From Candidatus Sericytochromatia bacterium S15B-MN24 CBMW_12 (GTDB taxonomy: Bacteria > Cyanobacteriota > Sericytochromatia > S15B-MN24 > UBA4093), in contig DAZV01000026.1 of assembly GCA_002083825.1 (NCBI GenBank), positions 363,119 to 427,118 on the forward strand: a stretch of 64,000 nt of DNA. The letters are read 5' to 3'. Below are positions 15,789 to 24,428 of the stretch, piece after piece. The position numbers and the translations under genes were made by a program. The notes under the pieces were generated by a model. The model saw nothing but the letters and a program-made list of their open reading frames with translations, did no database searches and was not told where the DNA came from. How positions within the stretch are numbered: the stretch's first letter is position 1; the number at the start of each line of letters is the position of its first letter.

Positions 15789-17924
15789 CTAGGTTCCCAT
15801 GGGTTCCAGGGTTTCCATGGGTTCAAGCGGCAAGGTGAACCAGAAGGTGCTGCCCTTGCCGACCTCGCTGCGAACCCCGATGGCTCCCCCATGGGCCTCG
15901 ACCAGGGCCTTGGAGATGGAGAGGCCTAGTCCGGTCCCCCCGATCTTCCGGGAACCGGCATCCATCTGACTGAAGCGCTGAAAGAGCCGGGGAACGTCCT
16001 CGGGGGTGATCCCGATGCCGGTGTCCGCCACCTCGCAGCGCAGGTGGTCGCCTTCCGCAAAAGCGCTCACCACGATTCGGCCTTCCTGGGGAGTGAACTT
16101 GAGGGCGTTGCTGACCATGTTTGCGAGCACTTGAGTGATTCGCTGCGGATCCATCGGTGCCGCCAAGGGCAAGTCCGGCAGGACGGCTTCCACGCTGACC
16201 TGGGCCTCCTGGGCCTGCGGACGCAGGCTCTCGACGATCTCTCGGACCTGCCTGCCGAGATCGGCTTCCTGGCACCTGAGGGTGAAGGTTCCCGCGTCCA
16301 TCCGGGCGAAATCGAGCAGGTCGTCGACCAGCCGCTGAAGGCGATCGGTACCCTGCATGATGCGCTGGACGTACTCCTGCTGGGACATGGAGAGCGGGCC
16401 GCCGATCTCGTCTTCCAGGAACTCGGCGTAGCCCCGGATCGCGGTCAGGGGCGTGCGCAGTTCGTGGGAGACGGAATTGACGAAGTCCCCCTTGAGCTTG
16501 TCGAGCTTGCGAATCGACTCGGCGTCCGCTCTGGCGGCTTGCTCCTGCATGATGAGCGAGGATCGTTCTTCCTCGGACTGCTTGCGCTCGGTGATGTCGA
16601 TCAAGGTGCCGGCGACTCCGATCCCCTCTTTTTGATCGAGATGCGAGGGGCGGAGGTGGAACTCGACCCAGCGGACATCTCCGTTCCGGGTCGGGCAGCG
16701 GGCTTCGAAGCTGTTTTCCGTCGTTCGGCCGGTCATGAGCGATCGGAAGGCCCTTTGAGCCAACATGCGGTCCGCCGGGACTAGCATGTCCCAGAGGAGA
16801 CCGTTCAGGCTGGTGTCGACGGGAAACCCGGTGAGTTCGGTCCAGGCCTGGTTGAGGAAGGTGAGCCGCCCGGTCTCGTCGGTTTGCAGGACGACCTCTC
16901 GGATGCTGTCGACCACCGAACGGTATCGCTCCTCCGACTTCTTCAGCTCTTGGTGCAGAAGCACGTTGCTGAAGGCATCCGCCATCCGCAGGGCGATGTC
17001 ATGGAAAAGCCGCCTCTCGTCGTCCGTCCATTCGCGGACATGGGAGCACTGGTGCAATCCAAGCAGCCATGCATTTCCCTGGCGTGGGCGGATGGCGATG
17101 TCCAGTTGAGAGCGAATGCCGAAGCGTCTCTTCCACTCGGGGGTACCGGGAAGCTCGGTGTAGGCAACCGGATCCTTCGAGGCCAACGCGCTTTCCATGA
17201 CCTCCCTGGCGGTCACATCGATCGGCATGTCCGTGTTGGTGGCGAAGGCCCCCGGCCATTCGGGACGGGCAACCTCGAAGGGCACCCGCATCACCTCCGC
17301 GGCGGGGTCGCAGGGGTAAAGGAGCCACGCGCGGTCCGCCTCGAAGAGGGTGAGGATCTTGGTGACGACCTTCTGGATCATCACCTCGAGATCCAGGGTC
17401 TGCTCGATGGCGAGGGAGACTTCGTTGAGGCTCTCGATGCGGTGCAGGTTGGCTTTTAGCTGCTCCTCGGCCCGCCTCTGGTCGTCGATGTCCCGGCACG
17501 ACCCCATCCACTCCCGGATCTGTCCGTCCTCGTCCAGGATGGGCACGCCCCGGACGGCAAACCACCGATGGGCGCCGTCATGCCGGCGAATGCGGTACTG
17601 GGTGTCGTAAGTGCTTCTGGCTTCGACGGCCTGGGCCCAAACCCGGGCCGTTCGCTCGCGGTCATCCGGGTGGAGGGCTTGCAGCCAGCCACTCCCCTTG
17701 ATTTCGTCCGGAAGCTGGCCGGTGTAGCCGCGCCACATGGGCATATCGGTCGCGACCTCACCTTGGGGGTCGGTTAGCCAGGCGATCTGCGCGGTGGCGA
17801 GCATGAGCGAGCAGTAACGGTCTTCCAGCACGCGGCAGGCCTCGGCGCTCGGATCGGGTCCGGGCGAGGGCCGCGAGGGCGAGTCGGGGTCGTGGCTGTT
17901 ATCCTGGAACCAAGGTGTCGTCAT
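15789..17924 (-). CDS. PAS-GAF-PAS sensor histidine kinase
   Basis: The 711-aa product is a soluble sensor kinase. It reads PAS with PAC (about 30-155, HPDDRERT and GSCRDIDDQRR), GAF (about 175-330), a second PAS (about 335-455, ending in GTLIDITERKQ), HisKA with SHELRTPLTAIRGYAEF, and HATPase_c with N-box NMVSNALKFTP, DTGIGI and GTGLGLSISKALVEAHGG. There is no membrane segment, so the signal is probably cytoplasmic. No response regulator gene is adjacent, making it an orphan kinase. The ATG at 17924 is preceded by AAAGGGA. Confidence 0.93.
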   Translation of the reverse strand: MTTPWFQDNSHDPDSPSRPSPGPDPSAEACRVLEDRYCSLMLATAQIAWLTDPQGEVATDMPMWRGYTGQLPDEIKGSGWLQALHPDDRERTARVWAQAVEARSTYDTQYRIRRHDGAHRWFAVRGVPILDEDGQIREWMGSCRDIDDQRRAEEQLKANLHRIESLNEVSLAIEQTLDLEVMIQKVVTKILTLFEADRAWLLYPCDPAAEVMRVPFEVARPEWPGAFATNTDMPIDVTAREVMESALASKDPVAYTELPGTPEWKRRFGIRSQLDIAIRPRQGNAWLLGLHQCSHVREWTDDERRLFHDIALRMADAFSNVLLHQELKKSEERYRSVVDSIREVVLQTDETGRLTFLNQAWTELTGFPVDTSLNGLLWDMLVPADRMLAQRAFRSLMTGRTTENSFEARCPTRNGDVRWVEFHLRPSHLDQKEGIGVAGTLIDITERKQSEEERSSLIMQEQAARADAESIRKLDKLKGDFVNSVSHELRTPLTAIRGYAEFLEDEIGGPLSMSQQEYVQRIMQGTDRLQRLVDDLLDFARMDAGTFTLRCQEADLGRQVREIVESLRPQAQEAQVSVEAVLPDLPLAAPMDPQRITQVLANMVSNALKFTPQEGRIVVSAFAEGDHLRCEVADTGIGITPEDVPRLFQRFSQMDAGSRKIGGTGLGLSISKALVEAHGGAIGVRSEVGKGSTFWFTLPLEPMETLEPMGT

Positions 17925-18078
17925 GGCAAAATCCCTTTGTTACCCCACATCTTCCCACGCCGTCCCCCTGTCGGGCAAGAAAATAGCGAGGGATGACCGG
18001 CAGCCGCGCCTTGCGGCGCCCCGCGTGAACGCCTAGGATCGCGGTGAACGCCCCCCAGCACCACCGAGGAGGTAACCG

Positions 18079-18246
18079 ATGGATCGTGGCTTCATTCCTC
18101 CCGAATCCGGCGATAGCGGCCTGAAACCCGAGCGAGAGCAGTTCATCGGCGAGTTCGGGGAACGCGACCATGCGCCCGTCGAGGTCGATTCCACCGACCC
18201 GCGGATCGCGGTCGATCCCGAAACCGGCGAGGTTCGCCCCATGTGA
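18079..18246 (+). CDS. 55-aa acidic small protein
   Basis: An ATG behind a very strong Shine-Dalgarno site (GAGGAGGT, 5 bases spacing) opens a 55-codon frame rich in Asp, Glu and Pro (starts MDRGFIPPES, ends GEVRPM). No family is recognised. The last codons, ATGTGA, overlap a GTG in frame with the downstream YkgJ paralog, which suggests translational coupling. The strong ribosome site argues for a real gene; no other evidence of function is visible. Confidence 0.55.
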   Translation: MDRGFIPPESGDSGLKPEREQFIGEFGERDHAPVEVDSTDPRIAVDPETGEVRPM

Positions 18247-18281
18247 CCCGCACGGCTTGCCCGAACTGCTACGATGGGGGC

Positions 18282-18989
18282 ATGACCCGATTCTTTCCGA
18301 TCGTCGAGCCCGAGGGCGACAAGCCGCGGTTGCCGCAGGCCATGCACGAGGTCCGTCATGCCTTGCCGCTCGCCTCCAACCTGGGGCGAAGCTCGGACGA
18401 GGCCAACGTTTACGTCCTGATCGATCGCGTGACGGAGGCGGTGGAGGCCGATTTCCCGCGATCGCTCTGCGGGGCCGGCTGCGGCCGCTGCTGCGAGTTG
18501 CACCGAGCGCTCATCCGCGTCTACCGCTCGGAGTGGGACGTGGTCCATGACTACCTGGTCGCCACGCTGAGCGAAGAAGCGCTCGATCGGCTCGTGCGGG
18601 ACTTCTGGACGCGCTTTCCCGCCTACTTGCCGCTCTTGGAGCAGTTCCAGGCCATGCTGGACCGGGGCGATCGCCCCCAACCCCAACCCGCCGATCTGCC
18701 GATCGCATGCCCCCTGCTCGATACTTCGGGCTCTTGCTCGGTTTATCCGATCCGGCCCGCCATCTGTCGCGGTTACGGGCTCTTCAACTTGCAACGGGAG
18801 GGGTTTGCGGAGATCTTCGCCTGCGGCTCGCAGCGCGAGGCCCTGAAGGGCGCACCCGATCAAGCCGACGGGCCGAAGCTCCGATTGCCGAGCTTCAGCC
18901 CGCTGTATCAGAAAGTGGCCGACCTCTGCCAGGACGAGCCCAAGCAGCTGATCCCGCTCTGGTTCGCCCGGACGTTTCCCGAGCGCTAG
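18282..18989 (+). CDS. YkgJ-family cysteine-cluster protein, second copy
   Basis: The 235-aa product repeats the YkgJ layout: LCGAGCGRCC, then CPLLDTSGSCSVYPIRPAICRGYG, and FACGSQ, all with spacing like the 262-aa paralog at 12582. Metal or cluster binding is expected; the role is unknown. I used the ATG at 18282. A GTG at 18243 would add 13 residues including a CPNC pair and would overlap the stop of the 55-aa ORF. The TAG stop overlaps the stop of the convergent pilin gene within GCTAGC. Confidence 0.8.
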   Translation: MTRFFPIVEPEGDKPRLPQAMHEVRHALPLASNLGRSSDEANVYVLIDRVTEAVEADFPRSLCGAGCGRCCELHRALIRVYRSEWDVVHDYLVATLSEEALDRLVRDFWTRFPAYLPLLEQFQAMLDRGDRPQPQPADLPIACPLLDTSGSCSVYPIRPAICRGYGLFNLQREGFAEIFACGSQREALKGAPDQADGPKLRLPSFSPLYQKVADLCQDEPKQLIPLWFARTFPER

Positions 18990-19150
18990 CGCGCTCTTTG
19001 AAGACCCTTGTGCTGGTTGGCGTATTGACCCGAGAAGGCCAGCTCCAGGATCTTGATCGAGGTCATCAGCCCGATGCAGACGGCGCCCGCGATCAGGGCG
19101 TACTCGACCATGGCCTGGCCGCTTTCGTCCTCCCAGAGCCGCCGGACCAT
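18986..19150 (-). CDS. Flp-type pilin, 54 aa
   Basis: The very short product has the type IVb (Flp/Tad) prepilin signature DESGQAMVEYALIAGAV. Cleavage is expected after Gly11, with Glu at mature position +5 and Tyr at +6, followed by one hydrophobic helix (about 17-37). The mature pilin would be about 43 residues. Flp pilins are normally assembled by the Tad system, but no tad genes occur in this window, and the nearby pilT belongs to type IVa pili. It ends at the shared CTAG with the YkgJ gene and lies four bases after the lipoprotein gene at 19155. Confidence 0.75.
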   Translation of the reverse strand: MVRRLWEDESGQAMVEYALIAGAVCIGLMTSIKILELAFSGQYANQHKGLQRAR

Positions 19151-19154
19151 GACG

Positions 19155-19745
19155 CTACTGCCTGTGGCCCGTGAAGACGATCGGCAGATTCACGGTGAGG
19201 GAGGTGGGAAATCTGGCGTCATCGTAACCGCTCAGCGTGATGAGGGCGGTGACGACGTTGCTCGTGCTCTTGAAGCCGTAATCCAGGACCTCACGGTTGA
19301 CGAAGGCGCCTAGCGACATCTGGCCGGTCCCGATGATGAGCTTGCCGTCTTCCCAGTTCTTGTCGCTCAGCTCGTCCTTGCGCGGATCCTCGCGAAAGAC
19401 CGAGCTCTCCACCCGCAGCGACATGTCGATCGCCTGCTTGGTCAGTCCCGCGGCCGCCACCGGATTGCCATCTTTCTGAGTCGTCCCATCGGTGAACGTC
19501 ACGTTCACCGAGTAAAAGGTCGCCCCGATGGAGCCCGGTTCGCCGGCGAGCGTCAGGACGGCATCCGAGATGGCCGCCTCGTAGGTGGCCTTGGCGCCGA
19601 CCGCGGGCTCCTTGTAATTGACCGTGATGGAGGCCGGCAACACCGACTTCACGTGGATCTGCGCGGGGACGTTGGTGTACATGCCACAGCTCGTCACGGG
19701 AGTCATCAAGCCGAGGGCGAGACCCATTCCCAGTAGCCTTTTCAC
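19155..19745 (-). CDS. Lipoprotein of unknown function
   Basis: The 196-aa product has a lipobox-like signal (TPVTSC, Cys20). It then has a beta-rich body with alternating hydrophobic strands (IHVKSVLPASITVNY, FYSVNVTFTDG, VVTALITLSGYD), suggesting an Ig- or beta-sandwich-like fold. No family is recognised. It lies between pilT and the Flp-like pilin on one strand, so a role in a pilus or adhesion apparatus is possible from context alone. Confidence 0.7.
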   Translation of the reverse strand: MKRLLGMGLALGLMTPVTSCGMYTNVPAQIHVKSVLPASITVNYKEPAVGAKATYEAAISDAVLTLAGEPGSIGATFYSVNVTFTDGTTQKDGNPVAAAGLTKQAIDMSLRVESSVFREDPRKDELSDKNWEDGKLIIGTGQMSLGAFVNREVLDYGFKSTSNVVTALITLSGYDDARFPTSLTVNLPIVFTGHRQ

Positions 19746-19778
19746 CCAGTTTCTCCTTTTCCTTTGCCGCGGCGCGAG

Positions 19779-20858
19779 CTACATGGTGCCGGAGCCGTGG
19801 AAGGCCCCACGCATCATCCGTTGCAGCTCGTTGGGGTTTTCCGAGTAGGAGAGCGCATCGTCGAGCGTGATGATGTCCTCCTGGAAGAGGTTGAAGAGAG
19901 CCATGTTCATGCTCTGCATGCCGTCCATGCCCCCCTGCTGGATGACGTGGTAGAGCTGATCGATCTCGTTCTTGAAGATGAGATCGGCCACCGTGGGGGT
20001 GGAGACCAGCACCTCGACCGCCGCGCGGCGGCCCCGCCCGTTGGAGTGCGGGATCAGGCGCTGCGCGATCGAGCCCCGCAGAATGGCCGACAACTGCTGC
20101 CGGATGCCGTCCTGATCATGGGGGGGAAAGGTGTTGATGATCCGCGAGATGGTCTGAACCGAGTCGGTCGTGTGAAGGGTGGAGAGCACCAGGTGTCCGG
20201 TTTCGGCGGCCTTCACGGCCGCGATGATCGTCTCCTGGTCGCGCATCTCACCGATCAGGATCACGTCGGGATCCTGACGCAGCGCGTACTTGACCGCGTT
20301 GGGATAGTTCAACGTATCGGTGCCGAGCTCGCGCTGGGTGATGACCGACTTCTTGTTGGTGTAGAGGAACTCGACCGGATCCTCGATGGTGAGGACGTGG
20401 ACGTCCTTGGACGTGTTGATGAACTCGACCATGGAGGCGAGGGTGGTGGATTTGCCCGAGCCGGTGGGACCGGTGACCAGCACCAGGCCCTGGCGCTCGA
20501 GGGCGAGCTTCTTGATGACCGGAGGCAGGGTCATGCCGTCGATCTGAGGGGGCTTGAGCGGGATGACGCGGAAGGCCGCCCCGATGTTTCCCTGCTCGAA
20601 GTAGACGTTCACGCGGAAGCGCGCCAGCCCGTCGATGGTCAACGCGATGTCGACCTCGCGATTCTGCTCGAACGATTGGCGTTGCTCGGTGTTCATCAGG
20701 CTGTAGAGCGCCTGACGGGTGTCGGCCGGAGTGAGCGACTTGTACTCGGTCGGGACGATGCGCCCGTCGATCCGCAGAATCGGCGGGTTGCCCACCTTCA
20801 CGTGGATGTCGGAGGCGGTCTTCTGGACGGCGGTCCGCAGGAAGTCGATGATATTCAT
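19779..20858 (-). CDS. pilT: Type IV pilus retraction ATPase PilT
   Basis: PilT powers pilus retraction at the inner membrane. The 359-aa protein starts with the family N-terminus (DFLRTAVQKTASDIHVK). It has Walker A GPTGSGKST at about 129-137, the Asp box TIEDPVEFLYTNK, Walker B-type VILIGEMRD, and the His box STLHTTDSVQTISRI. Length and domain order are those of PilT and not of the longer PilB assembly ATPases. The ATG is four bases from the stop of the 210-aa gene, so the two share an operon. Confidence 0.95.
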   Translation of the reverse strand: MNIIDFLRTAVQKTASDIHVKVGNPPILRIDGRIVPTEYKSLTPADTRQALYSLMNTEQRQSFEQNREVDIALTIDGLARFRVNVYFEQGNIGAAFRVIPLKPPQIDGMTLPPVIKKLALERQGLVLVTGPTGSGKSTTLASMVEFINTSKDVHVLTIEDPVEFLYTNKKSVITQRELGTDTLNYPNAVKYALRQDPDVILIGEMRDQETIIAAVKAAETGHLVLSTLHTTDSVQTISRIINTFPPHDQDGIRQQLSAILRGSIAQRLIPHSNGRGRRAAVEVLVSTPTVADLIFKNEIDQLYHVIQQGGMDGMQSMNMALFNLFQEDIITLDDALSYSENPNELQRMMRGAFHGSGTM

Positions 20859-20862
20859 GGAG

Positions 20863-21495
20863 TTACGCGCTGGCCTGGGGGGCGGCTGCCTGCGAGGCTA
20901 TCTGGCTGAGCGGATAACCGATGCACTTGTTCAGCATGCGGGAGCTTTCCAGGAGGTTGCGAACGGCGTCGGGATGGGAGGTCTCGACCTGCCAGGTATC
21001 GACGGTGTTGCCCTTCTCGTCGTGAAGCACCACCGACATCGTGAGGTTGTTGGGCACGAACTTGCCGACCTGAACGCCCTTGATCTCCTCCATCGACGGG
21101 GGGTCGTACTTGACCGAGACCTCGCCGACGGTGTGGATCTTCTTCTTGCGGTAGGTATGGGCCTTGGGGAAGATCATGATGTTGATGAAGTAGGCCGAGG
21201 TCACCAGGCTCACCTCGCACGAGTAGAAGTTGTTGACGATCTCGGTCGGGCTCTTGGGAACCGTGGCCTCGAACTGGTAATAGCAGACGAGGATCCTGTC
21301 CTGGGGATGCACCAGGTCGTAGAGGGTCTGGATGACGATCGATCCCACGCCGGGAACGGCGGAAGCCTTCTTGAGAAGCTCCTGCAGGCGCGGATGGTTG
21401 AACATTGGAGCTTGCGCTCCAGTGGCCTGCCCCGGGGCCTGCGGGGCCGCCGCGGCGGCTGCATGCTGGGCGGGAACGGGGTTGCTTGCGCTCAC
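20863..21495 (-). CDS. Hypothetical protein upstream of pilT
   Basis: The 210-aa product has an Ala/Pro/Gln-rich, probably disordered N-terminus (about 1-28) and a globular core from MFNHPRLQELLKKA to MLNKCIGYPLSQ, then an Ala-rich tail. No known domain is recognised. The core has mixed beta strands (ILVCYYQFEATV, FINIMIFPKAH) and no membrane segment. It is separated from pilT by only four bases, so a regulatory or accessory role in twitching is suggested by context. Confidence 0.65.
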   Translation of the reverse strand: MSASNPVPAQHAAAAAAPQAPGQATGAQAPMFNHPRLQELLKKASAVPGVGSIVIQTLYDLVHPQDRILVCYYQFEATVPKSPTEIVNNFYSCEVSLVTSAYFINIMIFPKAHTYRKKKIHTVGEVSVKYDPPSMEEIKGVQVGKFVPNNLTMSVVLHDEKGNTVDTWQVETSHPDAVRNLLESSRMLNKCIGYPLSQIASQAAAPQASA

Positions 21496-21702
21496 GTTGC
21501 GACCTCTCGATATTTCGCCCTTGCGGGCCCACGACGACCGTCAAACTGACTCGGGTCTCGCCTTGTCCGACGCCCATGGGCCTGCTTGCAAGCCAGGTTC
21601 GGCGGGCGAGACTGCACCGAAATGCTGCGGATATTGTACCCGCCTGCCCCTCGGTCAAACACCTCGCCGGCCGCCGGAGCTCTCTCAAGCCCGAGGAGCC
21701 CC

Positions 21703-21747
21703 CAAAAGACCGTAGCCCCCCTTTCGGAGGGCTACGCGGTCTTTTGG
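21703..21747 (-). terminator. Strong terminator after serS
   Basis: CAAAAGACCG-GTAGCCC pairs with GGGCTACGCGGTCTTTTG around a CTTTCG-type loop, giving about 16 bp with A/T ends. The A and T tracts on either side let it work in both directions. It starts six bases past the serS stop. Confidence 0.85.
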
Positions 21748-21752
21748 CTTCG

Positions 21753-23048
21753 TCAGGCGCGAACGGTGGTGCGGGGCGCTTCGATCCGCTCGCGGCCGCC
21801 CATGTAGGACCGCAGGGCCTCGGGGATGACGATCGATCCGTCTTCCTGCTGGAAATTCTCCATGATCGCCGCCACCGTGCGGCCCACCGCGAGTCCCGAG
21901 CCGTTGAGGGTATGCGGGTTGGCCAGGGCCTTGCCGTCCTTGACCCGGTACCGCAGATTGCCCCGGCGCGCCTGGAAGTCCGTGCAGTTCGAGCAGCTCG
22001 AGATTTCCCGGTACTTGCCCTGCGCCGGGAACCAGACCTCGAGGTCGTAGGTCTTGGTCGCGCTGAAGCCGGTGTCGCCCGCGCAGAGCAGCAACGTCCG
22101 GTGAGGCAGCCCCAGCAGTTGCAGGATGCGTTCGGCGTTGCCGACCATCTTCTCGAGTTCGTCGAAGGAGGTCTCGGGGTTCACGATCTTGACCATCTCC
22201 ACCTTGTCGAACTGGTGGACTCGGATCAGACCCTTGGAATCGCGGCCCGCCGCACCCGCCTCCGAGCGGAAGCAGGGGGTATAGGCCGTGAAATACTGGG
22301 GCAGCATGTCCTCGGTGATGATCTCGTCGCGGTAGAGGTTGGTCAGGGGCACCTCGGCCGTCGGGATCAGGTAGTACTTGGTGTCGGTGAGATGGAAGAG
22401 CTGGTCGGCGAACTTGGGAAGGTTGCCGTTGGCGAGCAGGGTTTCCTCGTTGGCCACGAAGGGAGGCAGGATCTCGGTGTAGCCGTGCTCGCGGGTGTGA
22501 AGGTCGAGCATGAAGTTGATGAGTGCTCGCTCGAGCTGAGCGCCGGCCCCGCGCATCAGCACGAAGCGGGCACCCGCAAGCTTGGTTGCCCGCTCGAAGT
22601 CTAGAATCCCGAGCGTCTCGCCGAGTTCCCAGTGGGCTTTGGGCTCGTATCCGAACGTTGCGGGATCGCCCCAACGGCGAACCTCGAGGTTCTGGTCCTC
22701 GCTGAGGCCCTCGGGAACCGACTCGTCGACGAGGTTGGGGATCTGGTACATGAGAGCCTGGCGTTCGGCCTCGTTCTCGCTCATCTCGGCATCGAGGCCC
22801 TTGATCTCGGCGGCGATCTTGCCGGAGGTGGCGATCAGCTCGGAGACGTCCTGGCCGTCCTTCTTGAGGCGCGGAACGGACTGGCTGATCGTGTTTCGCT
22901 CCTGGCGCAGGGCGTCGAGCCGGGTCTGGATCTCGCGGAAGCGAAGGTCCAGCGCGATGAGCCGGTCGAGGTCGAAGTCCATGCCGCGGCGCTCCAGGCC
23001 GCGCTTCACGCGCTCGGGTTCGGTGCGGATCAGCTTGATGTCTAACAC
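21753..23048 (-). CDS. serS: Seryl-tRNA synthetase
   Basis: SerS charges tRNA-Ser. The 431-aa protein has the N-terminal coiled-coil arm (about 25-110, with RLDALRQERNTISQ) and the class II catalytic core. Motif 2 appears as FRSEAGAAGRDSKGLIRVHQF and motif 3 as NGSGLAVGRTVAAIMEN. The TxE serine-binding loop is present as PTAEVPLTN. The start is a GTG at 23048 behind GAAGGAG; the longer in-frame extension has no support. Confidence 0.96.
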   Translation of the reverse strand: MLDIKLIRTEPERVKRGLERRGMDFDLDRLIALDLRFREIQTRLDALRQERNTISQSVPRLKKDGQDVSELIATSGKIAAEIKGLDAEMSENEAERQALMYQIPNLVDESVPEGLSEDQNLEVRRWGDPATFGYEPKAHWELGETLGILDFERATKLAGARFVLMRGAGAQLERALINFMLDLHTREHGYTEILPPFVANEETLLANGNLPKFADQLFHLTDTKYYLIPTAEVPLTNLYRDEIITEDMLPQYFTAYTPCFRSEAGAAGRDSKGLIRVHQFDKVEMVKIVNPETSFDELEKMVGNAERILQLLGLPHRTLLLCAGDTGFSATKTYDLEVWFPAQGKYREISSCSNCTDFQARRGNLRYRVKDGKALANPHTLNGSGLAVGRTVAAIMENFQQEDGSIVIPEALRSYMGGRERIEAPRTTVRA

Positions 23049-23159
23049 GGGAGTCTCCTTCAACGAGGGGGCACGATCTTCACTAGTATAGCGCGCGGCG
23101 GGCCGGAGGCAAAAATGCCTGGCAGGCGGCAAGTCCTCGCCCGCGCTATCGAAGGGTTA

Positions 23160-24287
23160 TCAGGGAGTGAGCAGTCTGATCCGATGATTGCCGTAGTCCG
23201 CGATCGCGAGGCTGCCGCTGCTCGTTCTCGCGAGCCCGGCGGGCATGTTGAACTGCGCGGTTGCAAGGGTGCCGTCCAGGTAGCCTGCCGAACCCGTGCC
23301 GGCGAGCGTGGTCACGATCCCGCCGGAAGTCGAGATCCGGCGAATACGGTTATTTCCCCAGTCAGCGACATAGAGATGGCCCGCGCCATCACCGGTCAGC
23401 CCGATGGGGTGGCGAAAAAGCGCCAGGTTCCCGGTCCCATCGGCAAATCCGGGAGTCCCGTTTCCCGCGAGCGTGGTCACCTCGCCGGAAGGGGTCACCT
23501 TCCGGATGCAGTGATTGTTGCTGTCCGCGACGTAGGTGAAGCCGTCCCGCCCCATGTAGATTCCCTGGGGATGGTTGAACCGAGCCGCGGATCGGGGGCC
23601 ATCCACGTAACCGGCATCTTCCCCGGTCAGGGTGTCGACCTCTCCGAGGGGAGTCACCCTTCGGATTCGGTGGTTGTCCCGATCGGCCACCAACAGGTTG
23701 CCCCGATCATCGAGTGCAAGGCCGGCGGGAAAGCTGAACTTCGCGTTCCCCCCGACTCCATCCGCCGAGCCCTGCGTACTGCCGGCAAGGGTTTCGACGC
23801 TTCCGTCCGCCAGTATCTTGCGGATGCGGTGGTTGCTGCTATCCGCCACGTAAACGCTGCCGCTGGCGTCGACGGCGAGACCTTGAGGGTCGTCGAAGCG
23901 GGCGGCGTCCCCGACGCCGTCCGCGAAGCCCGAAGTTCCCGCGGTACTTCCCGCCAGGGAACTGACTTCCCCGGTGCCCGTGACGCGACGGATGCGGTGG
24001 TTCAAGCGATCGGCGACGTAGAGGACCTGATCGTCCGATACGGCAATGCCGAACGGCCATCGGAAGCGCGCCTCGTCACCCGATCCGTCTTGATTGCCTG
24101 CCGCTCCGCCCGCCAGCGTCCTCACGGGACGCGCCGATACGGTGGGCGATGCGACGGGCTGAGGGGAGGGAGTGGTATCCGTGGGTTTCTTATTCGGAGA
24201 GGAAGCGCCGGTGAGCGCTTCCTGACAGCCCGCGAGCAAGGAAAGCAGGGTGACGCCGCCGATCAATGCCAGGCTGATACGTCTCAT
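23160..24287 (-). CDS. NHL-repeat beta-propeller lipoprotein
   Basis: The ~375-aa product has a lipobox (LLAGC, Cys21-22) and a Thr/Pro/Ser linker (about 30-55). Six NHL-type blades follow, each with a recurring RFxxPxGI/L-x(8)-LYVADxxNHRIR pattern. Such propellers act as binding scaffolds or, in some families, as lactonases; no catalytic residues are evident here. The blades are very similar to one another, suggesting recent internal duplication. The ATG at 24287 has AGGAG six bases upstream; a GTG three bases earlier is too close to it. Confidence 0.88.
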   Translation of the reverse strand: MRRISLALIGGVTLLSLLAGCQEALTGASSPNKKPTDTTPSPQPVASPTVSARPVRTLAGGAAGNQDGSGDEARFRWPFGIAVSDDQVLYVADRLNHRIRRVTGTGEVSSLAGSTAGTSGFADGVGDAARFDDPQGLAVDASGSVYVADSSNHRIRKILADGSVETLAGSTQGSADGVGGNAKFSFPAGLALDDRGNLLVADRDNHRIRRVTPLGEVDTLTGEDAGYVDGPRSAARFNHPQGIYMGRDGFTYVADSNNHCIRKVTPSGEVTTLAGNGTPGFADGTGNLALFRHPIGLTGDGAGHLYVADWGNNRIRRISTSGGIVTTLAGTGSAGYLDGTLATAQFNMPAGLARTSSGSLAIADYGNHRIRLLTP

Positions 24288-24370
24288 CACATGCTCCTAC
24301 TTGTCGACTGCTCGGAATCCAAGGGTTTTATACCCCGAGGCCGTTTTTGCGCCACGCGGCAGGACTATTC

Positions 24371-24428
24371 CTAGAGCAAAGCTCGACAGCGTTCTCTCGC
24401 TGCCTTACGAAACAGCCGCTGGCGCTAG
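24371..24428. repeat. Dispersed REP-like repeat, copy B (overlaps regulator stop)
   Basis: The 58-bp copy reads CTAGAGCAAAGCTCG, a short spacer, TCTCGCTGCCT, then AACAGCCGCTGGCGCTAG. Its last 34 bases match copy A at 1287-1318, and its full length matches the reverse complement of 51651-51711. The terminal CTAG supplies the TAG stop of the Crp/Fnr gene. Confidence 0.75.

Noticed and set aside
21510-21660. SRP or other structured RNA in the gap above the 210-aa gene
   Set aside because: The conserved SRP loop sequence (GGAAG-type tetraloop region) is absent and no strong long fold was seen by eye.
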